NCBI GenBank assembly: GCA_947501555.1
Contig: CANMWG010000001.1
Span: 310,001 to 374,000, forward strand
Length of the DNA stretch: 64,000 nt
Source: an uncultured Paracoccaceae bacterium
GTDB taxonomy: Bacteria; Pseudomonadota; Alphaproteobacteria; Rhodobacterales; Rhodobacteraceae
Direction of reading: 5' to 3'
This document shows, piece by piece, positions 39,424-47,981 of this stretch (positions are counted from its first letter, which is position 1; each line of letters starts with the position of its first letter). Made by a program: the position numbers and the translations under genes. Under the pieces are notes generated by a model. The model saw nothing but the letters and a program-made list of their open reading frames with translations. It searched no databases and was not told the DNA's origin.

Positions 39424-40355
39424 TACGCAGCTGCCTTTTGCGAAGTTGGCGTGCCACCATGTGACCAGAAATAGACGGTTGCTGGTTCAGGCTCCCACAC
39501 CCGTGCGTTTTCGATGTTGGGCAGGTCGACCAAAGCCCGGTATTCTGATCCGAAGGCGACATATTGGTCTGTCTCGGCCATGACGGCTGGCTTACATGCG
39601 ATGGGATCACGGACGACGCCAAACCCATCTTTGGTGCCGACAACAAAGGTAAAGAACCCATCAAGGTCGTCGAGCGCTCTTTCGAGCGCTTCACCCAGAG
39701 TTGCCCCATTTTGCATCTGCCATGTCAGATAGGCCGCGCCAACTTCTGTGTCGTTTTCGGTTTCAATATGGATACCTTCGCGGCGTAGCTTGCGGCGAAG
39801 GGCGTTGTGGTTGGACAATGAACCGTTGTGCACGAGGCACTGATCATCGCCGGTATTGAATGGATGGGCGCCCATTGTGGTTACAGCTGATTCCGTCGCC
39901 ATGCGCGTATGGCCGATTCCATGACTGCCTGATAATTGAGCAACGCCGAATTGGGCCGCCACATCCTTGGGCAGGCCAATTTCCTTATAAATCTCTAATT
40001 TTTCGCCCCGGCTCATGACGCGCAGGCCAGAATTAGCGTTTGTTAATGCCGTGCGTGCGGCCGTCAGCAGATCAGTGGGGACTTGCAAAACGGCATGGGT
40101 GCTTTTGACGGTCATCTCGATGGGGGCGCCGCCCAGCTTGTTCGACAATGTTTCGTCCAGCCCTGAAAAGCTTGTTAGTGGATCGTCCGACTGGACGACA
40201 AGCTTTGATTTTGTTTGGTTTTCTTGGCTGTAGATCGCAATGCCAGCACTATCGGGACCGCGGTCCGTCATTGTGACAAGCATAGAGGTAAGTAGCTGAC
40301 CCAGCTGAGGTTCCAGCGCCTTGTCTTTTAGAAAGAGACCGACAATCCCGCACAT
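39423..40355 (-). CDS. mgsA: N-methylglutamate synthase subunit A (class II glutamine amidotransferase domain)
   Basis: N-terminal MCGIVGLFLKD with catalytic Cys2, ISHTRMATES-like IGHTRMATESAV, LVHNGSLSNHNALR. Confidence 0.9.
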   Translation of the reverse strand: MCGIVGLFLKDKALEPQLGQLLTSMLVTMTDRGPDSAGIAIYSQENQTKSKLVVQSDDPLTSFSGLDETLSNKLGGAPIEMTVKSTHAVLQVPTDLLTAARTALTNANSGLRVMSRGEKLEIYKEIGLPKDVAAQFGVAQLSGSHGIGHTRMATESAVTTMGAHPFNTGDDQCLVHNGSLSNHNALRRKLRREGIHIETENDTEVGAAYLTWQMQNGATLGEALERALDDLDGFFTFVVGTKDGFGVVRDPIACKPAVMAETDQYVAFGSEYRALVDLPNIENARVWEPEPATVYFWSHGGTPTSQKAAA

Positions 40356-40408
40356 CTTGTTTCCTTACATTTTCACCCAGCATTGAGGCCAGGTCCGAAT
40401 CAAAGCTA

Positions 40409-40424
40409 GCACCAATTCTGGTAC
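40409..40424. promoter_or_regulatory. Candidate NtrC-type site GCACCAATTCTGGTAC in the mgsA/amt divergent region
   Basis: One position off the GCACC(N6)GGTGC dyad consensus as I recall it; ammonium transporter context. Confidence 0.35.
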
Positions 40425-40564
40425 CCCTCAACTATTGGGAAAAAAATATTCATGTCAGGCAAAAATAGCTTTGCAAAGAAAATTTCTCATGTTTGAATTT
40501 TTGTACAGGCCTCTGCGCTAGCGCGTCGCGGCCGAAAAAAAACGTAATCGGACAGGGGAAGACC

Positions 40565-41950
40565 GTGGAACAAGAACTCGCAGATCTGGCGGCGCAAGTC
40601 GCGGAGATACAAACAAAGGGGGATCTGACGAACACGATGTTCGCAGAGCTCTATTACTACCTTACCATCCCGCTAATGGTTATCATCCACGCGGGGTTTC
40701 TGGCCTATGAGATGGGTGCATCGCGCGCTAAGAACGCGTTGTCGTCAGGCACAAAGAACATTCTGGCCTTCGCATTCGTTATTCCGGCTTTCTACTTTTT
40801 TGGCTGGTGGGTCTATTGGGGTTTCCCAACAGGTTTCAGCCTGTCTGAAGGCCCCAACGGGATTTCGGGCGCGGCTTATGCCAATGCCATCGCGTGGCCG
40901 TGGGGTGAAAGTGCGGCCTATATGGGTCCGAACACTGAAGACCAGATCGATGGTGTGTTCTGGGGTGCCTTTGCCCTGTTTGCGGCGACAACCGCATCGA
41001 TCATGTCTGGTTCGTTGATTGAGCGTATCCAGACCGTTGGCTTCGTGATCCTCGCGATCATCTTGGGCGGGTTTAGCTGGACGTTGGCCGCTGCATGGGG
41101 CTGGCATGCAGATGGATGGTTGATCCAGAAGTGGGGTGTCCACGATTTCGGTGCTGCCGGTCTGGTGCATGCTGTCGCGGCGTTCTTTGCCTTGGGTGTT
41201 CTGATCAACCTGGGCCCGCGGATTGGCAAGTTCAACGCAGATGGCACGGCGAACGAACTGCCCGGCCATAACATGCCCTTCGCGGTCACAGGCTTGATGC
41301 TGATTATTGTCGGCTTCTGGGGCTTCTTGATGGGATGTGTCGTCGTCGGCGGCGAGGCCTGGTCTTGGGGTGGCAACTATTCCACTATCTACGGCACACC
41401 AACCAACCTTGGTGCGTTGGCATTCAACGTGTTGATGGCCATTGGTGGCGGTATCATTGGGGCTTGGGTTGTGACGAAAGACCCGTTCTGGATGATGTCT
41501 GGCGCGCTGGCTGGGATTATCTCGGTGGCTTCTGGCGTTGATCTTTATTGGCCTTCGCTGACGTTCATCATTGCACTTGGTGCGGGGGCTTTGCTGAAAC
41601 CTGCGGCTGCTGTGTTAGAGAAGTTCGGTATCGACGATGCCGTTGGTGCGGTCACTGTGCACGGGACCATTGGTATCTATGGCATGTTGATCTTGGGCGT
41701 GACGGCTGCGGGCTATCCTGCCTTGGGCGGTGAAGGTGCGCCGACGATCAACCTGGTTGGTCAGTTTGTCGGATCAGTCGTCTTTATCGCAATCGGTCTG
41801 ATCACGGGCTACGTCTCCTCGTTCGTCTTGAAGGCGCTGGGCATGCTACGGGTTCCAAGAGAAGCCGAGCTGGCAGGCCTCGATACGGTGAAAATACCGC
41901 TACAGGCCTATCCTGAGGGCATCCAGATGTCCGCACCTCCGGCTGAATAA
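40565..41950 (+). CDS. amt: Ammonium transporter (Amt family) with short N-terminal coiled-coil-like segment
   Basis: Polytopic; GAAGLVHAVAAFFALGVLINLGPR, GGIIGAWVV, VTVHGTIGIYGML; start likely GTG 40565 with AGGGGA RBS. Confidence 0.88.
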   Translation: MEQELADLAAQVAEIQTKGDLTNTMFAELYYYLTIPLMVIIHAGFLAYEMGASRAKNALSSGTKNILAFAFVIPAFYFFGWWVYWGFPTGFSLSEGPNGISGAAYANAIAWPWGESAAYMGPNTEDQIDGVFWGAFALFAATTASIMSGSLIERIQTVGFVILAIILGGFSWTLAAAWGWHADGWLIQKWGVHDFGAAGLVHAVAAFFALGVLINLGPRIGKFNADGTANELPGHNMPFAVTGLMLIIVGFWGFLMGCVVVGGEAWSWGGNYSTIYGTPTNLGALAFNVLMAIGGGIIGAWVVTKDPFWMMSGALAGIISVASGVDLYWPSLTFIIALGAGALLKPAAAVLEKFGIDDAVGAVTVHGTIGIYGMLILGVTAAGYPALGGEGAPTINLVGQFVGSVVFIAIGLITGYVSSFVLKALGMLRVPREAELAGLDTVKIPLQAYPEGIQMSAPPAE

Positions 41951-41978
41951 CTGAAAAAACAAAAAAGGACGAATTGAT

Positions 41979-42149
41979 ATGGGATTTCCATTTGAACCAG
42001 CCACATGGGACGGCGTTTCTGGCCCGATCTTCATGGGCTACGGCGGTGCGATGCCGGGGCTGTTCTCAGTGATCGCAATTGGCTTGTGCATTGGCGTGCT
42101 GGCGATTGGCCAAATGTCAGAGGCCAAAAGCTACGCCAAATACAAGTAG
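41979..42149 (+). CDS. 56-aa single-TM small protein downstream of amt, absent from the ORF track
   Basis: MGFPFEPATWDGVSGPIFMGYGGAMPGLFSVIAIGLCIGVLAIGQMSEAKSYAKYK*; AAAAAAGGAC upstream; followed by a terminator. Confidence 0.7.
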   Translation: MGFPFEPATWDGVSGPIFMGYGGAMPGLFSVIAIGLCIGVLAIGQMSEAKSYAKYK

Positions 42150-42162
42150 CTTTGAAAACTTG

Positions 42163-42195
42163 GAAAGAGGCCCGATCCGTTGGGCCTCTTTCTTG
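42163..42195 (+). terminator. Rho-independent terminator after amt and the small ORF
   Basis: GAAAGAGGCCC-gatccgtt-GGGCCTCTTTC then TTG; stem nearly uninterrupted. Confidence 0.8.
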
Positions 42196-42287
42196 CCTAC
42201 TAGGAAACTTTTTTGAATATCAGTCTTGATTCTGACCCATCTCTGAGTCTCAATCAGGTCAAATACAAATGACGTAAGGAGAGCCCG

Positions 42288-43436
42288 ATGGCCATTCTTT
42301 GGAGAACATCCGCGCTGGCACACCGCCACGCCGAAATTGGCGGTGAACTGGAGGATTGGAACGGGATGGGCACCGCCTGGTTCTATGATGGTACGCCTGA
42401 GCGCGCCAAAGCCGATTATGAGGCCATCCGCACCAAAGCTGGGCTGATGGATGTGTCAGGTCTAAAAAAGGTCCATGTCGTGGGGGCCGATGCAGCCTAT
42501 GTCATCGACCGTGTCACCACCCGCAATGTTGAAAAGATCGCCCCCGGTCGGTCAACCTATGCTTCGATCCTGAATTCTGAGGGCAAGTTCATCGATGATT
42601 GCATCATCTACCATATTGCCGTGAATTCCTGGCTGGTTGTGCATGGCACTGGCACCGGGATGGAACAGCTTGCCGCTGCCGCTGCGGGCAAGAATTGCGA
42701 AATCCTGTTTGATGATGATCTGCACGATATGTCATTGCAGGGTCCTGTTGCTGTGGACCTATTGGCGCAAGAAATTCCATCAATCCGCGACCTGGCATAC
42801 TTTGGCCTGATGCAAACCCGCCTTTATGGCCGCGATGTCATGATCAGCCGCACCGGGTACACGGGCGAACGCGGGTATGAGATTTTCTGCCGCGCAAAGG
42901 ACGCAGTGCACCTGTGGGATAGTATTCTGGCGGCGGGCGCGCCCATGGGTGTGCGTCCCGTGCAGTTCAGCACACTTGATATGCTGCGCATTGAAAGCTA
43001 TCTGCTGTTCTACCCCGGCGATAACTCAGAAACCTTCCCGTTTGAGGATGAGCCTTGTGGCGATACGCTTTGGGAACTGGGGCTGGATTTCACGGTTTCC
43101 CCCGGCAAAGAAGGGTTCGTGGGGGCAGAAAACCACTATGCATTGAAGGGCAAAGAGCGCTTCAAGATTTTCGGCGTTAAACTGGCCGAGAGCATGGATC
43201 AGATGGAAATGCATGCCCGTGTCTTTGCTGATGGCAAGGATGTCGGTGTGATCACCTATGGCCTGTCATCTGAGTTGAATGGCTATTCCGTCGCTATCGC
43301 CCGGCTTGATCCTTCTGTCGCTGTTCCCGGCACAAAGCTGGTCGTCAAACAGCTAGACGGCACTGAATTGGCGGCAACTGCGGAAGAAATGCCATTCTAT
43401 GACAAAGACAAATCGATCCGCACTGCAAAGGGTTGA
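42288..43436 (+). CDS. dmmD: GcvT/aminomethyltransferase-family protein of the dimethylamine monooxygenase cluster
   Basis: GcvT motifs ISRTGYTGERGYEIF, STLDMLRIESYL; heads a 4-gene cluster with ferredoxin reductase and DUF3445 protein. Confidence 0.8.
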   Translation: MAILWRTSALAHRHAEIGGELEDWNGMGTAWFYDGTPERAKADYEAIRTKAGLMDVSGLKKVHVVGADAAYVIDRVTTRNVEKIAPGRSTYASILNSEGKFIDDCIIYHIAVNSWLVVHGTGTGMEQLAAAAAGKNCEILFDDDLHDMSLQGPVAVDLLAQEIPSIRDLAYFGLMQTRLYGRDVMISRTGYTGERGYEIFCRAKDAVHLWDSILAAGAPMGVRPVQFSTLDMLRIESYLLFYPGDNSETFPFEDEPCGDTLWELGLDFTVSPGKEGFVGAENHYALKGKERFKIFGVKLAESMDQMEMHARVFADGKDVGVITYGLSSELNGYSVAIARLDPSVAVPGTKLVVKQLDGTELAATAEEMPFYDKDKSIRTAKG

Positions 43437-43437
43437 G

Positions 43438-44037
43438 ATGATGTCTAAGTTCGCATTCCCCCCCAGTATCAAAAGCCGCCCTGTGTGGGGCACGTTTGAA
43501 GCGCGACAAGGGCCCGCCCATTTGTTCATCGCGGATGCTCAGGGGGGCGAGGCGATATTGGATGTGGCCACCCCTGATTTGATGGCCTCGGGTCATATTA
43601 TCTACATTCCACGCGGCACAGATTTTGCTGGGAAATTGCGCGCCTTGAACCCGGCACAGTTTTACGAAGGCCCAAGCTATGCGGCTGCGGTCAGCCGCAT
43701 CCGACGGACGCTGCAAGACGCCAAGATGGGCCTACAGGTCTATCTGGCGGGCACTGAAGGTTTAATGGGCCAAGCCATGCTTGAGGTGACACAAGCCGGA
43801 ATTCCGCATGCGGCGATCCAGACCGAGCATCGCGGATCAACTGCGCGGCGCATGCAATGTGTGCATTGTAAGGGTTTTACAGAAGATGTCGAAACGTACC
43901 CGTTTCAATGCAGCCATTGTGGGCTAAACCTGTTTGTGCGTGATCATTACTCACGTCGTCTGGCCGCCTATCAGGCCGTTTGCATCGATGCGGAAGATCC
44001 CGGAAATGTCCCCGCACCAAAGGGGATCTACGAATGA
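43438..44037 (+). CDS. dmmA: Dimethylamine monooxygenase subunit DmmA-like (C-terminal Cys-rich motif)
   Basis: MQCVHCKGFTEDVETYPFQCSHCGLNLFVRDHYSRRLAAYQ C-terminus; between dmmD and a reductase. Confidence 0.75.
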   Translation: MMSKFAFPPSIKSRPVWGTFEARQGPAHLFIADAQGGEAILDVATPDLMASGHIIYIPRGTDFAGKLRALNPAQFYEGPSYAAAVSRIRRTLQDAKMGLQVYLAGTEGLMGQAMLEVTQAGIPHAAIQTEHRGSTARRMQCVHCKGFTEDVETYPFQCSHCGLNLFVRDHYSRRLAAYQAVCIDAEDPGNVPAPKGIYE

Positions 44038-45017
44038 GTGCGGCCCCGCAGAAAGCCAAGGCCGGTGCCGAGAAGATCGACGTGGTCGTCAGCGCGGTGG
44101 TGCCCGTCAACGATCTGGTCAAACGGTTTGAATTCAAACGGGCCGATGGTGCAGATTTCCCGCCGTTTTCAGGTGGTGCCCATACGGTTGTGACCATGAA
44201 AGACGGAGCCCGTGATCGGCTGAACCCTTATTCGCTGATGTCTGATCCGGCGGATCTGTCAACCTACGCGATTTCTGTGCGCCGAGATGATGCAGGGCGT
44301 GGCGGGTCGGTGTTTATGCATGACAAGGTGGCCGTGGGTGATGCGATGACCATCACCTATCCGGTCAATCTTTTCAGCCTCGATCTGCGCGCGAAGAAAC
44401 ATATCTTCTTTGCGGGCGGCATCGGGATCACGCCGTTTCTGTCCATGATCGGGCAGCTGGAACAATCCAACGGAAATTGGGAACTGCATTATAGCGCGCG
44501 CTCTGCCGCGCTTGGGTCTTATGTTGACCTGTTGACGGCGAAGTTCCCGACCAAACTGCATGTCTATTATGATGACCAAGACCAGAAAACCCCGCTGAGC
44601 GATCTTTTGGATGGGCAACCCTTGGGCACGCACGCCTATGTTTGCGGCCCCGCAGGCATGATCGCATGGGTGAAAGAGACGGCGCAGGGCATGGGCTGGC
44701 CTGCGCCCCATGTGCATTCTGAAGAGTTTCTGGCCCCAGAGCCCGGCAAACCCTTTGAATTGCGTCTGTGCAAGTCTGACAAGACCATCACGGTTGGCGA
44801 AAACGAAAGCATGCTGGAGGCGATTGAGCGTGCGGGCGTCGATGCACCGTTTTTGTGCCGTGGTGGATCCTGCGGGCAATGCGAAACGGATGTTGTGAGT
44901 GCGACAGGTGATTTCATCCACCGCGATCACTGGCTGGAGGGAGAAGAGCAAGCATCGGGCAAGAAAATCATGCCCTGCGTCAGCCGCTTTGTCGGTACAT
45001 TGGAGCTTGATAGATGA
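44034..45017 (+). CDS. dmmB: PDR/VanB-type ferredoxin reductase (dimethylamine monooxygenase reductase subunit)
   Basis: FMN/NAD reductase LNPYSLMSDP, GGIGITPFLSMI, 2Fe-2S motif CRGGSCGQCETDVV. Confidence 0.82.
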   Translation: MSAAPQKAKAGAEKIDVVVSAVVPVNDLVKRFEFKRADGADFPPFSGGAHTVVTMKDGARDRLNPYSLMSDPADLSTYAISVRRDDAGRGGSVFMHDKVAVGDAMTITYPVNLFSLDLRAKKHIFFAGGIGITPFLSMIGQLEQSNGNWELHYSARSAALGSYVDLLTAKFPTKLHVYYDDQDQKTPLSDLLDGQPLGTHAYVCGPAGMIAWVKETAQGMGWPAPHVHSEEFLAPEPGKPFELRLCKSDKTITVGENESMLEAIERAGVDAPFLCRGGSCGQCETDVVSATGDFIHRDHWLEGEEQASGKKIMPCVSRFVGTLELDR

Positions 45018-46084
45018 CCATTCAGTTCAACGACGAAACTTTCCGCGACGATTATTCCTTTCATAATTCTGACTGGGCGATCAAACGTTTTCCGTTCCCG
45101 TTCCACGAAGACAGTTACATGTATTCGGTCAATATGGAGCAACATCGTGGCGGCCCAGCGGGCTCAGTCTACGAAAAACGTTTTGATGTCGATGAACACT
45201 ATGTCTCAGAGATGCGCGATCGCGCTTTGGTCTTGGCGGATGATCCGCTGCGCTGTCAGTCGTTGCCACATATGACACTGGCGGGCTGGGATCTGCTTGA
45301 GCTGATCATGGTCAGCAAGTCTGAGGACTATCCGGACCTGTTTGAGCTGCACCGCGATGGCAATAAATGGCGTTGGATCAATAAGCCTTTGGGTATTGAT
45401 GACAGCTTTACTTTCTTGGATGAAACAACGCTGCCATACGGCCCGATGGAATATATCACCCGGCAATCGCAAGGCGATTTTGCGGTGTTGGATCAGCGTG
45501 AAGACAATCTGTGGATGGATGCGGGCATGATCACGACCCAGGCCGATTGGTCCTTGGATTTTGACATCGGCATGAACTTTTTTGAATGGCACGCGCCGGT
45601 CCCTATGGCCCACGAGATGGGGATATTTAAGCGGGCGCTGAAATTCCTGCTGAACATCCAGCAAGGTGCGCCCGCGCGGCGGCTGAATTGGACGATGACG
45701 GTCAATCCGCTGTTGGATACCAGCCCAGAAAACTATCATAAATGGGGTGTTCAGAAAACGACGCTGACCCCTGACAACATTGGTGCAAAACAGCATTTGC
45801 GGGTGGAATTGCAGACCTTCTACCGACTGCCCCGCTCCAACGGGTTGGCGTTTCCGATCCGTTGTTATCTGTGCAGCTTTCAAGACCTGATGACCATGCC
45901 CAAATGGGGTCGCCGCTTGCATCGGGTTGTCCGGGATCTGCCGGATGAATTGGCGACCTATAAGGGATTTATCGATAATCGGCCGATGATGCTGGATTAT
46001 CTAGGCCAGTTTGATGATGGATTGCCCACCAGCCCCGGCGTTTTCCCAAACTTTGAGACCGAGCCACCGCTGAAAATTGGCTAG
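45014..46084 (+). CDS. dmmC: DUF3445 heme-dependent oxidative N-demethylase family (dimethylamine monooxygenase subunit)
   Basis: Overlaps dmmB by 4 bp; PGRRPHRM-less DUF3445-type sequence with VNPLLDTSPENYHKWGVQKT and RVELQTFYRLPRSNGLAFPIRCYL. Confidence 0.8.
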   Translation: MTIQFNDETFRDDYSFHNSDWAIKRFPFPFHEDSYMYSVNMEQHRGGPAGSVYEKRFDVDEHYVSEMRDRALVLADDPLRCQSLPHMTLAGWDLLELIMVSKSEDYPDLFELHRDGNKWRWINKPLGIDDSFTFLDETTLPYGPMEYITRQSQGDFAVLDQREDNLWMDAGMITTQADWSLDFDIGMNFFEWHAPVPMAHEMGIFKRALKFLLNIQQGAPARRLNWTMTVNPLLDTSPENYHKWGVQKTTLTPDNIGAKQHLRVELQTFYRLPRSNGLAFPIRCYLCSFQDLMTMPKWGRRLHRVVRDLPDELATYKGFIDNRPMMLDYLGQFDDGLPTSPGVFPNFETEPPLKIG

Positions 46085-46180
46085 AGCGTTTTGCGTTTGA
46101 CTTGAATCGCAATTCGCTGCCTCTCCCTGCGGTCGAACGCAATTTGCGATGTAGGTGGCTCAGATAAAACGCAAAACGCT
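46085..46180. repeat. Nested palindromic element with 14-bp terminal inverted repeats
   Basis: AGCGTTTTGCGTTT (46085-46098) and AAACGCAAAACGCT (46167-46180); inner CTTGAATCGCAATTCGCTGCCTCTCCCTGCGGTCGAACGCAATTTGCGATG; exactly fills the gap between convergent stops. Confidence 0.75.
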
Positions 46181-46825
46181 TTAGGTCCCTTGCGGGTAGC
46201 TGATAATCGATAAGAAGCGGGCAGGGAGCTTGATCAGGTTCTCTGGCCCGTGCGGCGCGTCCGCATCAAAGAACAAGGTGTCGCCGGGTTTCAGATCATA
46301 GAGTTGGTCACCGTGGCGATATTCGACTTCGCCTTCGAGCATGTAGATCGTTTCAATCCCGCCATGCTGGAAGGTAGGAAAACGGTCAGATTTTTCTGAC
46401 AGGGTGATCATATAGGGTTCCACGATCACGCCACTGGTGTTGGCACCAATATGGCCCAGAAGGTTGTATTGGTGGTTGGCGCGGGTGCCTTCGCGTTCAA
46501 GCTCGACCCCTTCGCCGGATTTGGTGTGGACCGCGCTGCGGGATTCCTCAAACCCGCGGAAAAACGTAGTGATCGGCACGGCCAAAGCATTGGCGAGGGT
46601 TTGCAAAGTGGTCAGCGAAGGTGAGGTATTGCCGTTTTCGATTTTCGACAGCATGCCAATTGAGAGGCCTGTGGTTTCCGACAAGTCAGCCACAGTGATT
46701 TCCTGCTTGCGGCGATGGGCCCGCACCTCGCGGCCGATGGCGACCTCAAGCACATTTTCGCGCTTTTCGCGCAGACTGTGAGGATCCTGCAGCAGGGCGG
46801 TGCTCTCTTTCAATGTCGCTGTCAT
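46181..46825 (-). CDS. XRE-family regulator with C-terminal cupin sensor
   Basis: HTH ITVADLSETTGLSIGMLSKIENGNTSPSLTTLQTLANAL; cupin IYMLEGEVEYRHGDQLYDLKPGDTLFFDADAPHGPEN. Confidence 0.9.
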   Translation of the reverse strand: MTATLKESTALLQDPHSLREKRENVLEVAIGREVRAHRRKQEITVADLSETTGLSIGMLSKIENGNTSPSLTTLQTLANALAVPITTFFRGFEESRSAVHTKSGEGVELEREGTRANHQYNLLGHIGANTSGVIVEPYMITLSEKSDRFPTFQHGGIETIYMLEGEVEYRHGDQLYDLKPGDTLFFDADAPHGPENLIKLPARFLSIISYPQGT

Positions 46826-46927
46826 ATTTGGTCTCTGTCTAGTTTGTCCTGCCGGGCCGGAAGGCATTTTTTGCAATATATCATGGCTTTGCAGCGAAGA
46901 AGATATCTTTTTCGTCCGTCGATATTT

Positions 46928-47887
46928 TCATAACGGCGGGTCAATTGCCATATTTTGTTTGCGAAAACTGCTTGGGCTGCAGCCTGTATGCGCTGTAAAT
47001 GCCACCGAAAAACTAGATTGCGCGGCAAAGCCTGTCATGTGCGAAATCTCGGTCAGGGGCAGACAGGTATGTTCCAGCAGACTGCCTGCCAAATCAAGCC
47101 GTAACCCTCGGTAAAACTGTGCGATGCTTTGTCCCAAAGTGGTCTGGAAGAGCCGTTGGAGGTGGCGCGGGGACAGGTCCACCAGTGATGCCAATTGTGT
47201 CACATCCAATGGGTCGCCCAGATGGCTTTCCATCAAAGTGATTGCCTCGCTTACCGGGATGGGCAGCGAGCCGAAGCGAGCGTCCGTGCTGGTTTGTTGC
47301 GGTGCGCCTGACGGCCGGATTTCGGTTTGGATAAACCAATCTGCAATGCGCCGCGCAAAGGCGGTGCCATGTTCGGCAGCGATGATTGCATACATCATAT
47401 CCAGCGGTGCTGTCCCACCGGCGCAGGTGTAGCGATTACGGTCGATGATGAAGAGTCGCCGTTCGATCAGGTAGCTGTCAGACTGCTGGCGCAAATCTTC
47501 AATATGGTGCCAATGTACTGTGAAACGTCTGTTTTCCAACAATCCCGCCCGGGCCAGAATGGCACTGCCGCCAGAGATACCGCCCAAAGCCACCCCTTGT
47601 CTGTCTTGTGCTTTGAGCCAGGCGAAAAGTTTTTGATCCTGCAGTGCGACCGGATTTCCGCCGGCGACCACGAAAATGAGATCAAATGCGGGCAGCTTGT
47701 CTGAAATCGCATGCGTCGGAAAGGATGCGGCCAAGCTGGAGGACGCAGATGTGCCATCACGCGAAAGGCCGACAATGTCGTAGATTTGTCGGTCCGCGAA
47801 GAGGTTAGCGGCACGCAAAGGCTCCATCGCGGCGGCCGTGCTCATCATCGCGAAACCGTCGACAAGATAGAAACCGATCCGTTTCAA
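46928..47887 (-). CDS. GlxA-family AraC transcriptional regulator (DJ-1/GATase1-like plus AraC HTH)
   Basis: DLIFVVAGGNP…GGISGGSAILARAGLLENRRFTVHW and AraC HTH TQLASLVDLSPRHLQRLFQTTLGQSIAQFYRGLRL; likely TTG start 47887 with AAGGGA upstream. Confidence 0.85.
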   Translation of the reverse strand: MKRIGFYLVDGFAMMSTAAAMEPLRAANLFADRQIYDIVGLSRDGTSASSSLAASFPTHAISDKLPAFDLIFVVAGGNPVALQDQKLFAWLKAQDRQGVALGGISGGSAILARAGLLENRRFTVHWHHIEDLRQQSDSYLIERRLFIIDRNRYTCAGGTAPLDMMYAIIAAEHGTAFARRIADWFIQTEIRPSGAPQQTSTDARFGSLPIPVSEAITLMESHLGDPLDVTQLASLVDLSPRHLQRLFQTTLGQSIAQFYRGLRLDLAGSLLEHTCLPLTEISHMTGFAAQSSFSVAFTAHTGCSPSSFRKQNMAIDPPL

Positions 47888-47981
47888 TTTTCTGTCCCTT
47901 TTTGCAACAGAATTGTCGCTTTTTCGAAAATTGTAGGTCACTGGAACACGTATAACAAGCTTAAGTCTATTGGAGCGAAGA

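Noticed and set aside
40450-40500. Sigma54 promoter (GG…GC) upstream of amt in CAGGCAAAAATAGCTTTGC
   Set aside because: GG to GC spacing is 8 or 13, not the required 10
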